A stretch of 64,000 bases of DNA from Deltaproteobacteria bacterium (GTDB lineage: Bacteria > Desulfobacterota > Binatia > Binatales > Binataceae), in NCBI GenBank assembly GCA_021831785.1, contig JAKBMB010000007.1, positions 62,001-126,000 on the forward strand, in the 5' to 3' direction. Of this stretch, positions 1 to 8,797 are shown piece after piece. Below the pieces are notes generated by a model. That model did not search any database. It saw only the letters and a program-made list of their open reading frames with translations, and was not told the origin of the DNA. The first letter of the stretch is position 1. The number at the start of each line of letters is the position of its first letter. The position numbers and the translations under genes were made by a program.

Positions 1-1353
1 CGCGGGATAGTAATTGCTGGCCAGGCTCTGCGCCACCTGTTCGAAGCGAGCGAGCGCCCGCTCGCGCTGCCCCGACTTCTCCCATGCCCGCGCTTCCCAG
101 TAACCGAATCTGTCGCGGGCCGAACCCGCGGGCGCCTGCTCGCGCAGCTTGCCGAATTGCTCGGCCGCGGCGCGATACTCCCCGCCCATGTAAAGCATCC
201 AGAGCGCGCGAAATCTCGCTTGCGCGCCGGCCTCGCTCCGCGGATAGCGCGCGGCCAAGCGCAGGTATTCGATGCGCGCCCGGCTGAGATCGTGCTCTTC
301 CTCGGCAATGCGCGCCATTCTCAACATCGCCTGGGATGCCAGCGGGTTGTCGGGAAAGTCGCGCGTGACCCGGCTAAACCAGCTCCTAGCCTGCTCGGTC
401 TGGTCGACATGCCAATACCACAGCCCCAAGGCGTAGGTCGCTTGGGGCGCAGCCGCGCCGTTCGGCGCTACTTCCAGGTAGCGATCGAGCGCGCGTTTTT
501 GGCGGGCGCGGTCGGTATGCGCGGCGGCGCGCGCCTCAACCCACAAAAGCTCGGCCAGCGTCTGTTCGCTCGGCCTAAGCGTGAGCGCTTTGTCGACTAC
601 CGCAAGCGCCTGCTCCGGAAGCCCTTCCCTGAGCAGCAGCTCGGCCTCGGCCCTGAACTCGGCTGCGGTGTGTAATCCGATGAGGTCGGAGTAGAGCTTG
701 CGCAGTCCGCTCTGCAGCGCCCGCGCCTTGGCGTCGGCCGCGGAGCGCGGAAACTCGCGCCGCACGAGGTCTAACTGGGTGTTGGCGGCGCGGACATCCT
801 GCTGGCCGATCAGCGCCGCGGCCAAGACTACGCGTGTCTCGCCTTCGAGCTCGCTGCCGGCGGTTTTCGGCAGCAAACGCGCGGCGGTTTGCTCGGCGCG
901 CGCGAATTGCCCCTGCTTAAGCGCTAACTTCGCCAGTTCGAGTTCGCTGCGGTTAGCCAAAATACTCTGAGGGTAGTTCTGCAACAGCCGCTCGAAGCTG
1001 GTCTCGGCTGCGCCAAGCTGGCCGAGCCCGCTTTGCGCGCGTCCCAGATAGAACAATACGTAATCGCCCAGATTGGGGTAGCGCCCGCCGAGCGATGCCA
1101 ACACCTGTACCGCCTGCTCCAGATCGCCGTTTAGCTCGGCCCGATAGCCTCGTAGGAACTCTTGGCGCGCCGCAGCCAGCCAGGCCGGCGCAGGCGCCGC
1201 CTTGACGGACGGCACCGGGGTCGTTGCCGGCCCCGACGGCGGCACAGTGTCTCTTGGACCGGCTGCGGCGCGCAGCGGCGTCAGGACTAACGCGAGCGCC
1301 AAAGCGCCGCTCAGATGCTTTGCAGACTTGCCAGATTTCCTCACGCCGCCCAT
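1..1353 (-). CDS. Lytic murein transglycosylase, N-terminal part (cut by window start)
   Basis: The frame is open for 451 codons and runs off the left edge, so the C-terminal end is missing. The ATG at 1353 follows a GAGG seven bases upstream and begins a signal peptide (basic start, then the hydrophobic stretch LSGALALALVLTPL, then AAA). From about residue 55 the protein is a chain of TPR-like helical pairs (for example YLGRAQSGLGQLGAAETSFE). The last visible residues include YWEARAWEKSGQRERALARF, which matches the linker found before the catalytic domain in Slt70-type transglycosylases. The family cleaves peptidoglycan in the periplasm. The catalytic domain lies outside the window, so another periplasmic TPR protein is possible. 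Confidence 0.72.
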   Translation of the reverse strand, partial: MGGVRKSGKSAKHLSGALALALVLTPLRAAAGPRDTVPPSGPATTPVPSVKAAPAPAWLAAARQEFLRGYRAELNGDLEQAVQVLASLGGRYPNLGDYVLFYLGRAQSGLGQLGAAETSFERLLQNYPQSILANRSELELAKLALKQGQFARAEQTAARLLPKTAGSELEGETRVVLAAALIGQQDVRAANTQLDLVRREFPRSAADAKARALQSGLRKLYSDLIGLHTAAEFRAEAELLLREGLPEQALAVVDKALTLRPSEQTLAELLWVEARAAAHTDRARQKRALDRYLEVAPNGAAAPQATYALGLWYWHVDQTEQARSWFSRVTRDFPDNPLASQAMLRMARIAEEEHDLSRARIEYLRLAARYPRSEAGAQARFRALWMLYMGGEYRAAAEQFGKLREQAPAGSARDRFGYWEARAWEKSGQRERALARFEQVAQSLASNYYPA

Positions 1354-1697
1354 CGCGCCTCAACTTCGCTGCCGATAGCCTCAGCTTTCAAGTGTAAAGG
1401 CGCCCGCAGGAATACCCAACTCCTGGCCCATCAAAATCGGATCGGCGCAAGCCCGGCTCAGCCCTTGTCGAGGCCTGGTTTTGCGGCGCGTTCTACGGCG
1501 GCTCGTTCACCGTTCTTTGACTGGAGCCGCTTTGACCGCTACGCCGGCCCAAGCGCCGCGTACCGCCTTGCTCAGTCTCGGCGAACTCGACTTAGGGTTG
1601 AGATTTGCACCGCGCAACCGCATTATACAAGCTAGGCACAATAACCCGCGGCTTGGGGCGCGTTCAATTCGAAGCCGCGCCGCGACCGGGTAGACCG
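1354..1697. other. Divergent intergenic region
   Basis: This 344-base stretch separates the divergently read transglycosylase and maf genes. It must hold promoters for both, but I see no convincing -10/-35 pair, operator or hairpin. Confidence 0.4.
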
Positions 1698-2270
1698 ATG
1701 AAACGATTCATCCTTGCTTCCGCGTCGCCGCGCAGGCGCGGTCTGCTGTCGGCCGTCGGCCTTGAGTTCGACGTGGTCGAAACGGCCGTGGTGGAACAGC
1801 CGCTCGAAGGCGAGCCGCCGCAGGAGTTCGCTTTGCGGATGGCGCGTTCCAAGGCGCTCGCGGCTTCGGCGCTCAATCTCGAGCGCCTGGTGCTTGCCGC
1901 CGACACGATCGTCGAGCTGGAGGGAGAAATAATCGGCAAACCGAAGAGCCCGGACGAAGCTCGGCGCACGCTAAGCCGGTTATCGGGCCGCACGCATACG
2001 GTGATCACCGCGCTGGCTATCGCCCAGGGGGGAGAGATTCTGGAGCACGAAGCGGTTTTATCGCAAGTCGCCTTGCGCGCGCTGTCCGGTCAGGAGATGG
2101 AGGCGTATATCCTGAGCCGGGAGCCCTTTGATAAAGCCGGAGCCTACGGAGTCCAAGGACTGGGGCGCAGCTTCGTTGAGCATATCGACGGTTCGTTCAG
2201 CAACGTGATGGGTTTGCCGATCGAAAACGCGCTGGCCGCCCTCAAGCGGCATCTCCTACCTGCCCCTTAG
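1698..2270 (+). CDS. maf: Maf family nucleotide pyrophosphatase
   Basis: The 190-residue protein has the standard Maf layout. SASPRR is at residues 8-13, LAADTIV is in the centre, GKPKSPDEA and SGRTHTVITA follow, and the C-terminal half has FDKAGAYGVQG and the signature SFSNVMGLPIE. Maf proteins are cytoplasmic Mg-dependent pyrophosphatases acting on dTTP/UTP or modified nucleotides. I chose the ATG at 1698 because it puts the family N-terminus (K-x-x-ILASASPRR) at the start. The in-frame codons upstream look non-coding. It is the first gene of a compact run with yggS, proC and yggT. Confidence 0.93.
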   Translation: MKRFILASASPRRRGLLSAVGLEFDVVETAVVEQPLEGEPPQEFALRMARSKALAASALNLERLVLAADTIVELEGEIIGKPKSPDEARRTLSRLSGRTHTVITALAIAQGGEILEHEAVLSQVALRALSGQEMEAYILSREPFDKAGAYGVQGLGRSFVEHIDGSFSNVMGLPIENALAALKRHLLPAP

Positions 2271-2306
2271 ATGCGTCGGCGCCGGGCGCGGCGAGAAAGC
2301 CCATAT

Positions 2307-3023
2307 ATGGTTGGGGAGAAGGAGCGGTTGGCGTCGAACCCGGATCGCGAGACCGGCGAGCGCCTCGAGGCCGTGCGCGAACGTATCGCGGCCGCGGCTA
2401 ATCGCAGCGGGCGCGCCCCGGACAGCGTCAGGCTGGTGGCCGCAAGCAAAACTCAGCCGCCCGCAGCTTTGCGCGCCGCCTATCGGATGGGCGTTTGCGA
2501 CTTCGGCGAAAGCTACGTCCAAGAGGCCGTTAACAAGCGCGCCGCGCTCGGCGACCTCGCCGACCTCCGATGGCACCTCATCGGCCATTTGCAGCGCAAC
2601 AAAGTTGCGCAGGCGCTCGATTGTTTCGAGCTGATTCATAGCCTGGATTCCGCGCGTCTTGCCGCACGGCTTGCGGGGCTGCGGGCCGGCGCGGCGCCGC
2701 AAGTTCTAGTCCAAGTCAACCTTGGCGGCGAAGCCGGCAAAAGCGGCGTTGCGCCGAGCGAGCTTGAAGCGCTGCTCGATGCCGTGCGCGCGGTGGTGAA
2801 GGTCGACGGCTTGATGACCATCCCCGCGCGGGCGGCGACGGCGCAGGATTCTCGCCGTCAGTTCGCGCACCTGCGCGAACTGAGGAACGGCCTTGCGCGC
2901 TTGACCGGACTTGAGCTAAACGAGCTTTCAATGGGGATGTCTGATGACTTCGAAGTCGCGATCGAGGAGGGCGCCACTATCGTCCGCATCGGCCGGGCGA
3001 TCTTCGGCGAGCGCATGAGATGA
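2307..3023 (+). CDS. yggS: YggS family PLP homeostasis protein
   Basis: This belongs to the alanine-racemase-fold YggS/PROSC family, which binds pyridoxal phosphate and buffers it in the cytoplasm. The PLP lysine lies in LVAASKTQ (K48). Other family motifs are FGESYVQEA, WHLIGHLQRNK, VQVNLGGEAGKSG, LMTIPA and the phosphate-binding end LSMGMSDDFEVAIEEGAT with RIGRAIFG. The reading frame is open from an ATG at 2271, directly after maf, but that adds a 12-residue Arg-rich leader foreign to the family, so I prefer the ATG at 2307. Its stop overlaps the proC start as ATGA, which indicates translational coupling. YggS next to ProC is a very common bacterial pairing. Confidence 0.93.
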   Translation: MVGEKERLASNPDRETGERLEAVRERIAAAANRSGRAPDSVRLVAASKTQPPAALRAAYRMGVCDFGESYVQEAVNKRAALGDLADLRWHLIGHLQRNKVAQALDCFELIHSLDSARLAARLAGLRAGAAPQVLVQVNLGGEAGKSGVAPSELEALLDAVRAVVKVDGLMTIPARAATAQDSRRQFAHLRELRNGLARLTGLELNELSMGMSDDFEVAIEEGATIVRIGRAIFGERMR

Positions 3024-3898
3024 AGCAACTCGGATTTATCGGCGCGGGCAATATGGGCGAGGCGCTGATCCGCGGCTTGCTCGAGAGAAAGGTCTTCAAG
3101 GCCGCGGACATCATTGCGGCCGACCCCGAGCCCAAACGCAGGCGTAAGCTCGCCCGCGCGCTTGGGGTCGAGACGACCACCGAAAATCGCGAAGTCTTGG
3201 CGGACGCGGCGGCCATTGTGCTCGCGGTCAAACCGCAGATAATCGACGGCGTGCTCGAAGAAATCCGCAGCGCGCTCGACCAATCTGCATCACCGGACGG
3301 GGATCGATCCGGCTTGGCGAATCGGGGCGCCAAAACTAAGCTCAAGCCGGGCCGGCTCTTTATTTCGATCGCCGCCGGAATTACTCTGGACCATCTGGAG
3401 CGCCGGCTCGGCCCGAGGGCGCGCGTGGTACGCGTTATGCCGAACGCGCCGGCGATGGTTGGCCGCGGGATGACCGCCGTGGTGCGGGGCTCGCGCGCCA
3501 GCAAAGCGGACGAGACGTTAACGCTTAGGATTTTTGGCGCCGTGGGCCACACCGTGGCGCTCAAGGAAGAAGCGGCGCTCGATGCCGTTACGGCCCTTTC
3601 CGGCAGCGGCCCGGCGTATGTCTACTTGTTCGCCAAGGCGCTGGCCGACGCTGCCGCGAGCGAGGGTATCGAGCCGCGCCTCGCCCTTAGGATGACGCTG
3701 CAAACGCTTGCCGGGGCCATCGTAATGATGGAAAATTCCGGACTTAGTCCGGACGAGCTTATCCGGATGGTCGCTTCGCCTGGAGGCACGACCGAGGCCG
3801 CGCTGCGCAAGTTTGCGGAGGCCGGTTTCGCCGCCGGGGTGGCCGAGGCGGTTCGCGCCGCCGCAGCGCGGTCGCGCGAACTGGGTGCAATCAGCTAG
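3020..3898 (+). CDS. proC: Pyrroline-5-carboxylate reductase
   Basis: ProC catalyses the last step of proline synthesis, NAD(P)H-dependent reduction of pyrroline-5-carboxylate. The Rossmann motif GAGNMG is at residues 8-13, followed by AVKPQ, ISIAAGITL, RVMPNAPAMVG, the catalytic-domain motif ALSGSGPAYVY and the C-terminal MVASPGGTTEAAL. The ATG overlaps the yggS stop by four bases. At 292 residues it is about 20 longer than usual. The extra sequence is a polar insertion between the VKPQ helix and the SIAAGI strand (residues about 90-110, rich in S, D, G and K). Confidence 0.95.
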   Translation: MKQLGFIGAGNMGEALIRGLLERKVFKAADIIAADPEPKRRRKLARALGVETTTENREVLADAAAIVLAVKPQIIDGVLEEIRSALDQSASPDGDRSGLANRGAKTKLKPGRLFISIAAGITLDHLERRLGPRARVVRVMPNAPAMVGRGMTAVVRGSRASKADETLTLRIFGAVGHTVALKEEAALDAVTALSGSGPAYVYLFAKALADAAASEGIEPRLALRMTLQTLAGAIVMMENSGLSPDELIRMVASPGGTTEAALRKFAEAGFAAGVAEAVRAAAARSRELGAIS

Positions 3899-3910
3899 AC
3901 TAGGCAAAAC

Positions 3911-4213
3911 GTGGTTATCTGGGCGAATTTCATAATTACCATTACGCAGATGCTGCAGATGGTCTTGCAGCTCTACTTCTGGATCGTAATTGTCGCGGCG
4001 ATCATGAGCTGGATCGAGCCGAATCCCTATAATCCCATCGTGCGCGCGATCTATTCGGTGACCGAGCCGGTCTTCGACTGGGTGCGCGGGCATATGCCGG
4101 TGGTGCTGGGAGGGATCGACTTCTCGCCGATGGTCGTCATCTTTGCGATCTATTTTCTGCAGGCCTTCCTAATTCCCACCGTGCGCCAGATCGCGCTTGG
4201 CGGCCTCAACTAG
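3911..4213 (+). CDS. YggT family membrane protein
   Basis: The 100-residue protein has a GTG start 12 bases after proC, so it is probably in the same transcript. It has two hydrophobic segments (about residues 8-33 and 74-95). The linker SWIEPNPYNPIVRAIYSVTEPV matches the YggT family signature (W-x-x-P-x-NP, then T-P-P). YggT proteins are inner-membrane proteins with proposed roles in osmotic tolerance and cell division or cofactor homeostasis. They are regularly encoded beside YggS and ProC. No catalytic residues are evident. Confidence 0.9.
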   Translation: MVIWANFIITITQMLQMVLQLYFWIVIVAAIMSWIEPNPYNPIVRAIYSVTEPVFDWVRGHMPVVLGGIDFSPMVVIFAIYFLQAFLIPTVRQIALGGLN

Positions 4214-4320
4214 GAGCGATCTCCGCTCGCCGTCCGCGAGACACGCCGTACTCGCCCTTGCGCGATCCAGGTTGACGGGCGTGCGCTGCTTTCTACGCGG
4301 CTGGCCGCCGTTCGAGTGAC

Positions 4321-5496
4321 TCACACGCCTAGCAGCTCCCGGTAAACAAGAACGACACGCCGCACGTATTCGTCCCAGGAAAACTTGCGCGCCTGGTCAA
4401 TCCCCGCCCGTCGCCGTTCCTGCCAGCGCTCCGGCGCTCTTTTTCGCTCGCTCAGCAAATTACGCGCTGTCTGTACCCAGGCTGCGATGTTCCCTGGCAT
4501 GCAGTAACTCGCCGCGTTGCCGCCGACTTCACGGAACACGGGCAGGTCGCTAGCGAGCACCGGCGTGCCACACGCGAGCGCCTCGACCGCCGGCAGCCCA
4601 AAGCCCTCGGCATCGGAGGGCAGCAATACGAGCGCCGCCCGCCTATATACAGCCGCCAGCGTGGCGCGCGGGATAAACGGCGCGACCACGATCGCGTCAC
4701 TTAATCCGAGCTCGTGCACTAACTCAAGTTGCCCGACCGTGAAGCCACCGCCCACTCGTATCAGACGCGCGGCAGGAAGTTCGCCACGTATGCCAGCGAA
4801 GACGCGCAGGAGAATGTCAATTCGTTTGCGCTGGATAGTGTTGCCAACGTGCAATATATCAATCGCATCTTCCCGCGCTGGCCCAAGCACGCGCTGCGCG
4901 TCGAGCTCGGCCTCTGTCACGGAGCTTGGGCAGTATGCCGGATGGACACCGTTGTGAATGACCTTAAGCCGCGCCGCCGGCATTAATTCGTACTGTAGAA
5001 TGGCGTCTCGCGTGGCGACACTATCACAGAGCACGCTCGCCGCTTTGCGAAACCCGCTCAAGGTACGGTGAGTCATCGCGCGAAACCACTTGGGACGCGG
5101 CTCATGGGCCGGGTCAAGCAAGCAGCGAAAGGTGTCGAGATCATGGCAGGTCACAACTGTGCGCTCTGCCGGCAAATCGTGAACGAGCTGACTATAGCTA
5201 TGGTCCACCAGATGAAATAGCGTGAACTGCGCTTGCATGCCGCGTACAAGGCGCGGGTAATCCCAGAAGCGATTGATCAAGCGATCTGCGTTGAAAGCGG
5301 TTTTCCGGCCGCCGATAAACGGTAGGTAGCCGAAGCGTCGGACCATCGAGGGCTGTATCTTTACCGCGTCGATGAAGTCGCAGTGCCTTACGCGTATGCG
5401 CTCAGTGAGCATCTCGCCAACCAGGTCCATACTCAGCCAGCCTTCCTCAGCAAAATCCTGAATGACGCCGACGCGTATGCGACCCGAATTAAGCAC
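4321..5496 (-). CDS. Glycosyltransferase family 4 (GT-B fold)
   Basis: The protein resembles family 1/4 retaining glycosyltransferases of lipopolysaccharide or exopolysaccharide pathways. The C-terminal half has the sugar-nucleotide site: the phosphate-binding loop near HVGNTIQRKRIDILL, and the EX7E signature EGFGLPAVE followed by ACGTPVLASDLPVFREV. The N-terminal half carries acceptor-side motifs such as TCHDLDTF. The frame is open to an ATG at 5526, but a GTG at 5496 has a GGAGG four bases upstream, so I start there. No other glycan genes are nearby, and donor and acceptor cannot be told from the sequence. Confidence 0.87.
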   Translation of the reverse strand: MLNSGRIRVGVIQDFAEEGWLSMDLVGEMLTERIRVRHCDFIDAVKIQPSMVRRFGYLPFIGGRKTAFNADRLINRFWDYPRLVRGMQAQFTLFHLVDHSYSQLVHDLPAERTVVTCHDLDTFRCLLDPAHEPRPKWFRAMTHRTLSGFRKAASVLCDSVATRDAILQYELMPAARLKVIHNGVHPAYCPSSVTEAELDAQRVLGPAREDAIDILHVGNTIQRKRIDILLRVFAGIRGELPAARLIRVGGGFTVGQLELVHELGLSDAIVVAPFIPRATLAAVYRRAALVLLPSDAEGFGLPAVEALACGTPVLASDLPVFREVGGNAASYCMPGNIAAWVQTARNLLSERKRAPERWQERRRAGIDQARKFSWDEYVRRVVLVYRELLGV

Positions 5497-6025
5497 GGTT
5501 CCTCCGAGCGCGGGACGACTGGCCATTACCCCAGGACATCCTCTCCTGTCAGTGTGTCACAGGCGACATTGGCGACCGGCCCGCGCATATCATAGCGCGA
5601 CCCCGTGCCGCTCGTCGCTGAGACCGGCCGATGGTCCCTGCGGATTTCGTGCTCGAAGTCAAACGCGGAATCGTGAGGTCGCTGTAACATAAAAGGAAGT
5701 TTAGGCGCAGAAAATGACCGCGCAACTGTCCGAGGGACCGGCGTGCGGGCCTTAAGGCGTCGATGAGCAATTACCTGCTTTCACCGGTTGACTCAAAGCA
5801 ATTTGACGCGCCCGACAAAAGCTAAGGCAGTTCGCCTTCGACAGTCCCTTTGAGGGCTTGCTTAAATTCCATAGCGGTTTATTTCCCTCGGCGCCGAGTT
5901 CCATCGTCTATAGCGCCGCCTGTTCGAACGGGCACTCTCTTGCGAGCTTGGTCGCAAAATTGTTAAGTAAGAGCCAAATCTGACATGGCTCAAGATCGAC
6001 GGGCCGGACCAGGGAATTCCTCGTC
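5497..6025. other. Intergenic region with no recognised gene
   Basis: This 529-base gap separates the divergent glycosyltransferase and exporter genes. Base composition falls somewhat between 5750 and 5880. I find no RNA gene, repeat or clear promoter. Short ORFs here lack Shine-Dalgarno sites and plausible composition. Confidence 0.4.
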
Positions 6026-6853
6026 ATGACACAGGTTCTTGGATGGCTTTTTGCGCTCGCGATTGGCTCCGGGTTTGTCGGAGCGCTCTCGGGGCTCGGC
6101 GGCGGCGTCTTCATCGTGCCGGCGCTGGTGATTCTGGCGCACGTGCCGATGTACGTGGCGGCGGGCGCTAGCCTGATGTCAGTTGTCGCGACCAGCGCGG
6201 GCGCCAGCGTGGCCTTTGTTCGCGAGGGTTGGACTAATCTTAAAGTGGCGATGGTGCTGCAATGCGCCACGGTGACCGGGGCACTAGCTGGGGCCTTTTT
6301 AGCCGGGCGTATTCCGTCTTGGACACTTGAACTCCTGTTTTCGCTGACCATGCTTCAGTCGGCCTATGTCTCGGCACGGAAAAAGGGCGACGACATTTTG
6401 CCGCGCAGTGATGCACTAGCTGCGCGGCTTCGGCTCTCCGGTCATTTCCCGGAATACGGGGGCGAATCGATCGCGTATGGTGTGGCAAACGTGCCGGCCG
6501 GGGCGGTGGTGATGTTGGTTGCAGGCGTGATGTCGGGGCTGCTCGGCATCGGCTCAGGAGCGCTCAAGGTCATCGCGATGGATTCAGTGATGCATCTGCC
6601 GCTCAAGGTGTCCAGCGCAACCAGTAACTTCATGATTGGGGTCACCGCGGGAGCCGGCGCGCTGGTTTTTTTGGCGCGCGGCGATGTGCCGACTGTGATC
6701 GCGGCGCCCGTTGCACTGGGAGTCACCGCGGGGGCACTGGTTGGCAGCCGGGTGCTGACTTTTATCAATGTCAGATGGCTGCGCTTTGGCTTCGTGCTGC
6801 TGCAACTCCTAATCGCGGTAGAAATGGGCTGGCGCGCGTTCTCCCACATTTAG
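6026..6853 (+). CDS. TauE/SafE family sulfite/anion exporter
   Basis: The 275-residue polytopic membrane protein has about eight hydrophobic segments and the family's internal repeat. Each half contains a glycine-rich motif: SGLGGGVFIVPAL in the first and SGLLGIGSGALKV in the second. The family exports sulfite, sulfoacetate or related organic anions across the inner membrane. The gene is followed after three bases by a DUF1634 gene, a typical partner, and then by a persulfide dioxygenase whose product would be sulfite. Sulfite as substrate is therefore an inference from context. Confidence 0.88.
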   Translation: MTQVLGWLFALAIGSGFVGALSGLGGGVFIVPALVILAHVPMYVAAGASLMSVVATSAGASVAFVREGWTNLKVAMVLQCATVTGALAGAFLAGRIPSWTLELLFSLTMLQSAYVSARKKGDDILPRSDALAARLRLSGHFPEYGGESIAYGVANVPAGAVVMLVAGVMSGLLGIGSGALKVIAMDSVMHLPLKVSSATSNFMIGVTAGAGALVFLARGDVPTVIAAPVALGVTAGALVGSRVLTFINVRWLRFGFVLLQLLIAVEMGWRAFSHI

Positions 6854-6856
6854 CCG

Positions 6857-7258
6857 ATGCCTGACCGAACGAAAAGCGAGCAAGGAGAACAAATCCTGCG
6901 TTTCTGGACGCCCTTGCTACTGCGCTCGATTCTTATCGTTTCGGTTTTCATACTGCTTGTCGGCCTTCTTCTGGCATTGAGCCGGCCGTCAAGCTACTAC
7001 ATGAAGAGTTTTGAGAAGGCACAGCAGGGATTAGTGCATCAGCGAACATCAGCGTCCACGATCTTTCGTGAGGCGATTCACGGAGACCCCGACGCGGTGA
7101 TGATCATAGGGCTGATGGTGTTAACGCTGGTCCCGCTGGCGCGCGTGGTCTTCTGTCTCCTAGTATTTCTCCGCGAGAGGGACCTGATTTACGTTCTGTT
7201 TACGGCTTACGTCTTGGTCGGCTTGATCTTAGGGATCTTCCTTGGTCGAATCGGTTAA
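6857..7258 (+). CDS. DUF1634 family membrane protein
   Basis: The 133-residue protein has three predicted membrane segments (about residues 22-45, 78-101 and 110-130). The last two read roughly as GLMVLTLVPLARVVFCLLVF and VLFTAYVLVGLILGIFLG. This is the DUF1634 layout, in which the gene almost always sits beside a TauE/SafE exporter, as it does here. The start lies three bases after the exporter stop, so the two are probably co-transcribed. The function is unknown. An accessory or stabilising role for the exporter is an inference from conserved neighbourhood. Confidence 0.85.
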   Translation: MPDRTKSEQGEQILRFWTPLLLRSILIVSVFILLVGLLLALSRPSSYYMKSFEKAQQGLVHQRTSASTIFREAIHGDPDAVMIIGLMVLTLVPLARVVFCLLVFLRERDLIYVLFTAYVLVGLILGIFLGRIG

Positions 7259-7383
7259 GCGCCCGGACTTGAAGCGGCTCGACGCCGCAACGCGCCCGCT
7301 CGGTCGACTGAACGCGGTTGTCTTCGGCAGAAAGTCGTCGAGCGTCCGCGCACAGGTGCGAAATCTATAATCAGGCTTGGGTG

Positions 7384-7405
7384 TATAATGAGTTCGGAAG
7401 GGGGG
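7384..7405 (+). promoter_or_regulatory. Possible -10 box and strong Shine-Dalgarno upstream of persulfide dioxygenase
   Basis: A perfect TATAAT lies at 7384-7389 and a second at 7366-7371. No good -35 hexamer sits at the right distance from either. GGAAGGGGGG at 7396-7405 is a strong ribosome binding site for the ATG at 7413. Transcription from the downstream box would leave a leader of only about 17-20 bases. Confidence 0.4.
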
Positions 7406-7412
7406 CACCGCT

Positions 7413-8453
7413 ATGCTATTTCGCGAGCTGAACCAGGCAAGCTGTAAGACCTATCTGGTGGCCTGTAACGCCACCGGGCAAGCCGTCCTTATCGATCCGG
7501 TCAAGGAGCATATCGAGCGTTACATCGCGATGTTGGCCTATCATCGGCTTACGCTGACGCTCTCGATAGACACCCATACCCATGCCGACCATCGCTCCGG
7601 GGCCGCCACTCTGCGGGATTTGTTGGACGCGCGGGTCGTGATGCACAAGCGCGCTCCTTCTCCGCGCGTGGACCTGCACGTCGATGAGGGCGACAAGCTT
7701 GCGGTCGGCGAGCTGGAGCTTCGGGTTTTGTATACGCCCGGCCATACCCCTGATGCGATTTCTCTGGTTGTCGAAGACCGGGTGTTCACCGGCGACACGC
7801 TGCTGATCGGCGGCACTGGACGCACCGATTTTGCCGGTGGCGACCCGGCGGCTCAGTACGAAAGTATCACCCGCAAGCTCTTTGTTCTGCCGGACGAGAC
7901 GCTGATATACCCGGCGCATGATTATCGCGGCCGTACTTCCTCGACGATCGGCAAGGAGAAGCAGAGCAACCCGCGGTTGGCCGGAAAGACGCGCGACCAG
8001 TACATCGGCCTGATGAACCATTTGGGGCTGCCGTTGCCCGACAAAATCCAGACCGTGCTGCAGCCGAATCAGTGTGGCCTCGAAGAGAACGCGATCCCGT
8101 TCCCTACGATTGAGCAGCTAAGCCAGGTGCGAGAGCTAAGCGTGGCTGAGCTTGCGTGTCGCCTGGCCGAACCCAATCCGCCGGTGCTGATCGACGTGCG
8201 CGAAGACCAAGAGGTGCGCAGCGGCGAGATGGGGCATATTCCCGGCAGCCGGCTCATAGCGCTGCGCGAGCTGCCCGCGCGGCGGCAGGAACTCGAGGGT
8301 CTCAAGGACAGGGTAATCGTCACCATATGCCGCGCCGGCGTCAGAAGCGCCATCGCCGCGGCTATCCTCAGGAGCTTTGGTTTCGAGCAGGTCTTCAACT
8401 TGGCCGGCGGCATGGTGGAATGGGACACGAGCGGTGTTGCCCGAGACCTTTGA
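7413..8453 (+). CDS. Persulfide dioxygenase (ETHE1-like) fused to rhodanese domain
   Basis: The N-terminal 230 residues are a metallo-beta-lactamase fold with HTHADH at 55-60, YTPGHTPD, GDTLLIGGTGRTDF and PAHDY. These are the iron ligands and signature of ETHE1-type dioxygenases, as is the conserved stretch with STIGKEKQSNPRL. The last 110 residues are a rhodanese domain with the active-site loop CRAGVRS (Cys306). The family oxidises glutathione persulfide to sulfite, and rhodanese moves sulfane sulfur. With the TauE-type exporter just upstream, the set looks like sulfide/persulfide detoxification with sulfite export. The separate spacing and its own strong ribosome site suggest an independent transcript. 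Confidence 0.92.
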   Translation: MLFRELNQASCKTYLVACNATGQAVLIDPVKEHIERYIAMLAYHRLTLTLSIDTHTHADHRSGAATLRDLLDARVVMHKRAPSPRVDLHVDEGDKLAVGELELRVLYTPGHTPDAISLVVEDRVFTGDTLLIGGTGRTDFAGGDPAAQYESITRKLFVLPDETLIYPAHDYRGRTSSTIGKEKQSNPRLAGKTRDQYIGLMNHLGLPLPDKIQTVLQPNQCGLEENAIPFPTIEQLSQVRELSVAELACRLAEPNPPVLIDVREDQEVRSGEMGHIPGSRLIALRELPARRQELEGLKDRVIVTICRAGVRSAIAAAILRSFGFEQVFNLAGGMVEWDTSGVARDL

Positions 8454-8797
8454 GCTTTACCACGCTCCGTCGGAGCCTTGCCGTCGCTAGTCTCCCGAGT
8501 GCAAAGTTCGGTGAATAATTCTTGCTCTCTCGCCTGCTTGCGGGACAGGATTAGCGGCGGCTTCAACGCCTCTCCCTACCGGGAGAGGCCGGCGCCCTCC
8601 GGCGCGGCTCAGGGCAGGCTCCGCGCCGGGTGAAGGACCACGGAGAAACAGCAATTGCTGCGCGCCTTACTCAGCTCTCAGCACCCTCACCCTGACCCTC
8701 TCCCGCTTCACGGGCGAGGGCGCAGAAAAAACGCTGCGCGGCGCGGCCGTTCGCTCCCGATGGGGAGAGGAACGGACATGGCTCAGCCGATGCCCGG
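8454..8797. repeat. Intergenic region with REP-like inverted repeats
   Basis: This gap lies between two convergent genes. It contains a perfect hairpin at 8569-8590 (GCCTCTCCC, four-base loop, GGGAGAGGC). A second block at about 8681-8775 reads ACCCTCACCCTGACCCTCTCCC and later GGGGAGAGG. Such CT/GA-rich palindromes are typical of dispersed intergenic elements. They may also act as a bidirectional transcription end for the two converging genes. Confidence 0.55.

Noticed and set aside
953-1363. 136-codon minus-strand ORF ending at 953
   Set aside because: It is the out-of-frame shadow of the transglycosylase gene, which is open through the whole stretch and has a signal peptide and helical repeats.
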